DNA of 64,000 nt from Diplonema japonicum (lineage: Eukaryota > Euglenozoa > Diplonemea > Diplonemida > Diplonemidae), in the NCBI GenBank assembly GCA_964019335.1, contig OZ025714.1:433901-497900 (forward strand), in the 5' to 3' direction. The notes below the pieces were generated by a model. That model did no database searches, had not been told where the DNA came from, and saw only the letters and a program-made list of their open reading frames with translations. Shown here piece after piece: positions 59,718 through 64,000 of this stretch. How positions within the stretch are numbered: the stretch's first letter is position 1; each line of letters opens with the position of its first letter. A program made the translations under genes and the position numbers.

Positions 59718-62282
59718 ATGAATGGAAAGAGAGAGGGATCAGGTGAAGAGGTGAACGATATGACAGTGTTCGTGAAGACGGGAGGCGGGGTTCACGATGT
59801 GGAAGTGTCGGGGAAGGAGACGGTGGGGATCCTGTACAAGAAGGCGGGTTGTGCTGCTTGTTTACTCGAAGGCAAGTTCGAACTGGTTTGGGAGGGAGAG
59901 GTCCTGGACAGGAACGGGTGTGAAGATATCCAGGAACTCGGGCTCGTGGAGGGCAGCGTGGTCCATGTGGAGGCGAAGATGAGAACCGTTCAGCTGGAAG
60001 AGCTTGAGAGCTCAGAAGTGGTTTCAGAGCTTGAGGAGCTTGTGACAGCTGACCCTGAGCTGGTTCTGGTGGTGGAGGTGGGGAACTCGCCAGCTGTCGA
60101 AGTCTTGTCCATGAAGACGACGGTCCTTCCTTCTGGACTTCGGTTCCTCGTTGTCACCGACTCCATAGGCTGTGTTACAAGGATAGGCTCTGGGTTTCTT
60201 GAAGAGTGCGACCACCTGACGTCTGTTGATCTCATCCTCCCCAATGTTTCCACCATTGATGAAAATCTTTTATATGAGTGCAAAAAACTAGAAACCATCA
60301 ACTTGAATGCGATGACCAATCTTTCTTCCATTGGTAATCGCTTCTTGTTTAGGTGCGAAAAACTAGAAACCATCAACTTGAATGCGATGACCAATCTTTC
60401 TTCCATTGGTTATTGCTTCTTGTCTGGGTGCAAAAAACTAGAAACCATCAACTTGAATGCTATGACCAATCTTTCTTCCATTGGTGATTACTTCTTGTCT
60501 GGGTGCAAACAACTAGAAACCATCAACTTGAATGCGATGACCAATCTTTCTTCTATTGGTGATTACTTCTTGTATGGGTGCGTTAAACTAGAAACCATCA
60601 ACTTGAATGCGATGACCAATCTTTCTTCCATTGGTTATTGCTTCTTGTCTGGGTGCAAAAAACTAGAAGCCATCAACTTGAATGCTATGACCAATCTTTC
60701 TTCTATTGGTGATTACTTCTTGTCTGGGTGCGAAAAACTAGAAACCATCGACTTGAATGCGATGACCAATCTTTCTTCTATTGGTGATTACTTCTTGTCT
60801 GGGTGCAAAAAACTAGAAACCATCAACTTGAATGCTATGACCAATCTTTCTTCCATTGGTGATTACTTCTTGTCTGGGTGCAAAAAACTAGAAGCCATCA
60901 ACTTGAATGCTATGACCAATCTTTCTTCTATTGGTGATTACTTCTTGTCTGGGTGCAAAAAACTAGAAACCATCAACTTGAATGCGATGACCAATCTTTC
61001 TTCTATTGGTGATTACTTCTTGTCTGGGTGCGAAAAACTAGAAACCATCGACTTGAATGCGATGACCAATCTTTCTTCTATTGGTGATTACTTCTTGTCT
61101 GGGTGCAAAAAACTAGAAACCATCAACTTGGATGCGATGACCAATCTTTCTTCCATTGGTAATGGCTTCTTGGAAGCGTGCGTAAAACTAGAAGCCATCA
61201 ACTTGAATGCGATGACCAATCTTTCTTCTATTGGTGATTACTTCTTGTCTGGGTGCGAAAAACTAGAAACTATCGACTTGAATGCGATGACCAATCTTTC
61301 TTCTATTAGTCATTGCTTCTTGTATGGGTGCGAAAAACTAGAAACCATCGACTTGAATGCGATGACCAATCTTTCTTCTATTGGTGATAGCTTCTTGGAA
61401 GGGTGCAAAAAACTAGAAACCATCAACTTGAATGCGATGACCAATCTTTCTTCTATTGGTGATTACTTCTTGTGTGAGTTCGTAAAACTAGAAACCATCA
61501 ACTTGAATGCGATGACCAATCTTTCTTCTATTGGTCGTTACTTCTTGTTTGGGTGCAGAAAACTAGAAACCATCAACTTGAATGCGATGACCAATCTTTC
61601 TTCCATTGGTAATGGCTTCTTGGAAGCGTGCGTAAAACTAGAAGCCATCAACTTGAATGCGATGACCAATCTTTCTTCTATTGGTGATTACTTCTTGTCT
61701 GGGTGCGAAAAACTAGAAACCATCGACTTGAATGCGATGACCAATCTTTCTTCTATTGGTCATTGCTTCTTGTATGGGTGCGTAAAACTAGAAACCATCG
61801 ACTTGAATGCGATGACTAATCTTTCTTCCATTGGTGATGACTTCTTGGAAGGGTGCGAAAAACTAGAAACCATCGACTTGAATGCGATGACCAATCTTTC
61901 TTCTATTGGTGATAGCTTCTTGGAAGGGTGCAAAAAACTAGAAACCATCAACTTGAATGCGATGACCAATCTTTCTTCCATTGGTGATGGCTTCTTGTTT
62001 GGGTGCGAAAAACTAGAAACCATCGACTTGAATGCGATGACCAATCTTTCTTCTACTGGTGATAGCTTCTTGGAAGGGTGCAAAAAGCTAGAAACCATCA
62101 ACTTGAATGCGATGACCAATCTTTCTTCCATTGGTGATCGCTTCTTGTTTGGGTGCGAAAAACTAGAAACCATCGACTTGAATACGTTGACCAATCTTTC
62201 TTCCATTGGTGATGGCTTCTTGGAGGGGTGCGTAAAACTAGAATCTGTCGACTTGAATTTAAAAAGAAAAGTCGGTGTTTAG
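59718..62282 (+). CDS. Ubiquitin-like domain plus about 26 near-identical leucine-rich repeats
   Basis: 854 residues, the only sizeable plus-strand gene. Residues about 15-88 are ubiquitin-like: MTVFVKTGGGVHDVEVSGKE then FELVWEGEVLDRNGCEDIQE and SVVHVEAK, in the order of ubiquitin (QIFVKTLTGK, LIFAGKQLED, TLHLVLR). There is no C-terminal Gly-Gly, so it is a built-in domain and not a conjugated modifier. Residues about 90-190 are a linker with a first, diverged repeat. The rest is a 25-residue LRR_5/BspA-like unit (LETINLNAMTNLSSIGDYF then LSGCKK). No signal peptide or membrane span is seen, so it is probably cytosolic. Such fusions could link target recognition to the proteasome or ubiquitin machinery, but this is inference. 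Upstream is A-rich with no clear AG acceptor. It is more AT-rich than the minus-strand genes. Confidence 0.85.
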   Translation: MNGKREGSGEEVNDMTVFVKTGGGVHDVEVSGKETVGILYKKAGCAACLLEGKFELVWEGEVLDRNGCEDIQELGLVEGSVVHVEAKMRTVQLEELESSEVVSELEELVTADPELVLVVEVGNSPAVEVLSMKTTVLPSGLRFLVVTDSIGCVTRIGSGFLEECDHLTSVDLILPNVSTIDENLLYECKKLETINLNAMTNLSSIGNRFLFRCEKLETINLNAMTNLSSIGYCFLSGCKKLETINLNAMTNLSSIGDYFLSGCKQLETINLNAMTNLSSIGDYFLYGCVKLETINLNAMTNLSSIGYCFLSGCKKLEAINLNAMTNLSSIGDYFLSGCEKLETIDLNAMTNLSSIGDYFLSGCKKLETINLNAMTNLSSIGDYFLSGCKKLEAINLNAMTNLSSIGDYFLSGCKKLETINLNAMTNLSSIGDYFLSGCEKLETIDLNAMTNLSSIGDYFLSGCKKLETINLDAMTNLSSIGNGFLEACVKLEAINLNAMTNLSSIGDYFLSGCEKLETIDLNAMTNLSSISHCFLYGCEKLETIDLNAMTNLSSIGDSFLEGCKKLETINLNAMTNLSSIGDYFLCEFVKLETINLNAMTNLSSIGRYFLFGCRKLETINLNAMTNLSSIGNGFLEACVKLEAINLNAMTNLSSIGDYFLSGCEKLETIDLNAMTNLSSIGHCFLYGCVKLETIDLNAMTNLSSIGDDFLEGCEKLETIDLNAMTNLSSIGDSFLEGCKKLETINLNAMTNLSSIGDGFLFGCEKLETIDLNAMTNLSSTGDSFLEGCKKLETINLNAMTNLSSIGDRFLFGCEKLETIDLNTLTNLSSIGDGFLEGCVKLESVDLNLKRKVGV
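60283..62260 (+). repeat. 75-bp coding minisatellite inside the LRR gene (about 26 copies)
   Basis: Each 75-bp unit encodes 25 residues. The segment CTTGAATGCGATGACCAATC is almost invariant, while the DYF/HCF/NGF and SGC/EGC/YGC positions vary. A higher-order duplication of six units (450 bp) is visible: GGTAATGGCTTCTTGGAAGC occurs at 61159 and again at 61609 with matching neighbours. Confidence 0.85.
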
Positions 62283-62699
62283 AAGAGGAAGAAAAAAAGA
62301 GGAAAAAAAAAGAAGAAAAAAAAGCACCCTAGCGCTGCGAAACATCTTTGTGGAAAAACCAACGGAAAGCAATCCAATACCTCGAAGACACCGGGGACCC
62401 CCTCCGCAACAACTCCACAACAACCATCTAACCTGCTGAAGTAGCATGCCGATCAAAAGGCGGCTGAGGCACTTGTCATTTAATCAGAATCCCGAGATCC
62501 CATCCCTGATCCCCAAATAGAGAGTGTACCATCCTGTTTCTCGCAGAAACAGAGAACCTACCCCCTCCCCACCACAGCACCCGACCAATCAGATGCAGCA
62601 GTGTGAAAAAAAAAAAGCCCCTCTCCCCAAACAAAACAAACAAACAAACATTTCCCCACCCCCGATAACGTATAATTAAGAATAAAAATTATGGGGGGG
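62283..62699. other. Downstream of the LRR gene, nothing recognised
   Basis: Mixed-composition sequence of 420 bp; no frame of note. It contains a short AAAC repeat near 62630-62648. Confidence 0.45.
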
Positions 62700-62985
62700 A
62701 AGGATACTGAGGTATGGCACCAGCGGATGAGGATGCGGGAAAGGGGGTTGCACTGCTTTCCCTGCCAAAGCTAGTCGAGGGTGCACACCTTGCGACATAT
62801 GGGGCCCGACGGCACATGGTGACGACAGGAGACCACTTTTCTCCTCGAGCCAAACAGCCCCTTACCTTGCATGACTCCATGTAATGTTCCTCGCCCAGAT
62901 GCCGTCCATCTCATCACGACAAACAGCCACCGCAGGCACCAGACAGCAACCGCAGTACGGTGACCGATTAGTGTGGATTTCTACT
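62700..62985 (+). mobile_element. LINE 3' end, second copy (plus strand)
   Basis: Homologous to the reverse complement of 8600-8850. The translated end GARRHMVTTGDHFSPRAK matches GARRHTATTGDYSSSRAK of the other copy. Downstream non-coding parts also match (GATGCCGTCCATCTCATC, ACAAACAGCCACCGCAGGCA, ACCGATTAGTGTGGATTTCT). It is 5'-truncated, leaving only the last part of the ORF and the 3' untranslated region. Confidence 0.65.
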
Positions 62986-63584
62986 TGAACAGTGAACACT
63001 CCCCTATGTGCACTGAAGCTTTATCGATTTTTTTAATTTTTTTTATTTGCTTCCAAGCTTTCTCTTGAAACTTTTGATTGTTACCTCAAGTTAGTTACCG
63101 TTCTTGCTGAGCGCCGTTTGGCTTTGTCACCTTGATGTTAAAAGATCGACCTTTTTTTTTCTTCTTCTTTTTTTATTTTTTATTTTCTTCTGATGACCGT
63201 GGTGGTCGAGCTTTCTTTACCTCTCCACTTTCGGGGCGAAGTTTAACAAGGGTTACCGCTGTGTCACATTCCGCATGGCACCACTAAAATCGAGTCCCCC
63301 CTCCCCCTTCTTCTTCTTCTTCTTCTTCCTTTTTTTCCTTTTTTTTTCCAGTGTGTCTTCTCTTTTTGTTGTTCTTCTTTCACAAGCATTATTATTGTGC
63401 GCCTGTGGTGTGGGTTTACCTTCAACACGAATACAGGGGGGGGGGGGGGGGGGGTAAAGAAGAAGAAAAAAAATGGCGCCGGTGGGAGCATCAACGCCAA
63501 CACAGTGCAAGTACCTGCCGATTTGGCATCAGAGGATAATGGAATCGTCGGAGCTAAGCCGGGAGAACAAAATGCTCAAATTTT
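62986..63584. other. Non-coding, low complexity, with a short shared block
   Basis: 63100-63150 resembles the minus strand near 33708-33765 (GTCACCTTGATGTTAAAAGA). The rest is T/TTC-rich with a run of 18 G (63437-63454). No gene is recognised. Confidence 0.45.
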
Positions 63585-64000
63585 CCCGCAAACCCGCAAA
63601 CCCGCAAACCCGCAAACCCGCAAACCCGCAAACCCGCAAACCCGCAAACCCGCAAACCCGCAAACCCGCAAACCCGCAAACCCGCAAACCCGCAAACCCG
63701 CAAACCCGCAAACCCGCAAACCCGCAAACCCGCAAACCCGCAAACCCGCAAACCCGCAAACCCGCAAACCCGCAAACCCGCAAACCCGCAAACCCGCAAA
63801 CCCGCAAACCCGCAAACCCGCAAACCCGCAAACCCGCAAACCCGCAAACCCGCAAACCCGCAAACCCGCAAACCCGCAAACCCGCAAACCCGCAAACCCG
63901 CAAACCCGCAAACCCGCAAACCCGCAAACCCGCAAACCGCAAACCCGCAAACCCGCAAACCCGCAAACCCGCAAACCCGCAAACCCGCAACCCGCAAACC
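63585..64000 (+). repeat. 8-bp satellite (CCCGCAAA)n, about 52 copies, continuing past the edge
   Basis: Near-perfect tandem octamer with 7-bp units near 63936 and 63989. The complementary strand reads TTTGCGGG. The G-rich strand points away from the right edge, the opposite of a normal right-hand telomere. All three frames are open because 8 is not a multiple of 3; the resulting Cys-Gly-Phe-Ala-Gly-Leu-Arg-Val peptide is an artefact. Confidence 0.95.

Noticed and set aside
59990-62206. Minus-strand frames with MEERLVIAFKLMVSSF repeats
   Set aside because: Antisense of the 75-bp LRR repeat; they stay open only because the repeat unit is a multiple of three.
63585-64000. Long open frames of Cys-Gly-Phe-Ala-Gly-Leu-Arg repeats on the minus strand
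   Set aside because: They are open in all three frames because the 8-bp satellite has no stop codon; not a gene.

Overview
This is nuclear DNA of a gene-dense protist. The lineage cannot be named from the window. The evidence for a eukaryote is direct: a PERK-type eIF2alpha kinase, a cohesin loader, clathrin light chain, a small-subunit-processome WD40 protein, a LAMMER kinase, an Argonaute, cis-introns and LINE debris. Most genes have no intron. The introns that are present are extremely short (31-46 nt, one candidate of 18 nt), almost all begin GTATG, and nearly all are in phase 0.

Layout. From 1 to 47.2 kb, about 25 protein genes all lie on the minus strand. In order from the left edge they are: PERK-like kinase (cut by the edge), TTC14-like protein, Scc2/NIPBL, a LINE remnant, a subtilisin, three small membrane proteins, an RLY-repeat protein, LAMMER kinase, a 57-aa two-intron gene, a FAM20-like kinase, a short unknown gene, an IQ protein, an SDR-like membrane protein, an ankyrin protein, a Pro-rich protein, an EF-hand protein, Trm5, an ABCC transporter, a START protein, clathrin light chain, WDR43/Utp5, an NRAMP-related transporter of bacterial type, a GH3 glycosidase and Argonaute. 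Several neighbours are only 30-80 nt apart. Many start codons follow a pyrimidine-rich stretch ending in AG within about 0-20 nt. Together these suggest polycistronic transcription with spliced-leader-type trans-splicing, as in Euglenozoa, although no leader RNA is visible here.

From 47.3 to 59.5 kb there is a repeat-rich region without intact genes. It holds LINE reverse transcriptase and RNase H pieces, a 2.2-kb terminal-inverted-repeat element inside one LINE, small elements with CAGTGTTGG ends, a 1.1-kb duplication, a 530-bp palindrome, several tandem repeats and a truncated copy of the next gene. From 59.7 to 62.3 kb, on the plus strand, one gene encodes a ubiquitin-like domain followed by about 26 nearly identical 25-residue leucine-rich repeats. 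The window ends with a second LINE 3' fragment and an 8-bp satellite (CCCGCAAA)n that runs off the edge.

Coding direction changes from leftward to rightward across the repeat region, so it behaves as a divergent strand-switch region. The Argonaute gene is the first one on its left side. Its PIWI domain has lost all four usual slicer residues.

Start codons were chosen from ATG plus protein context plus the upstream AG acceptor. Introns were inferred by eye from GT...AG ends, frame and family similarity; no transcript or database evidence was available.
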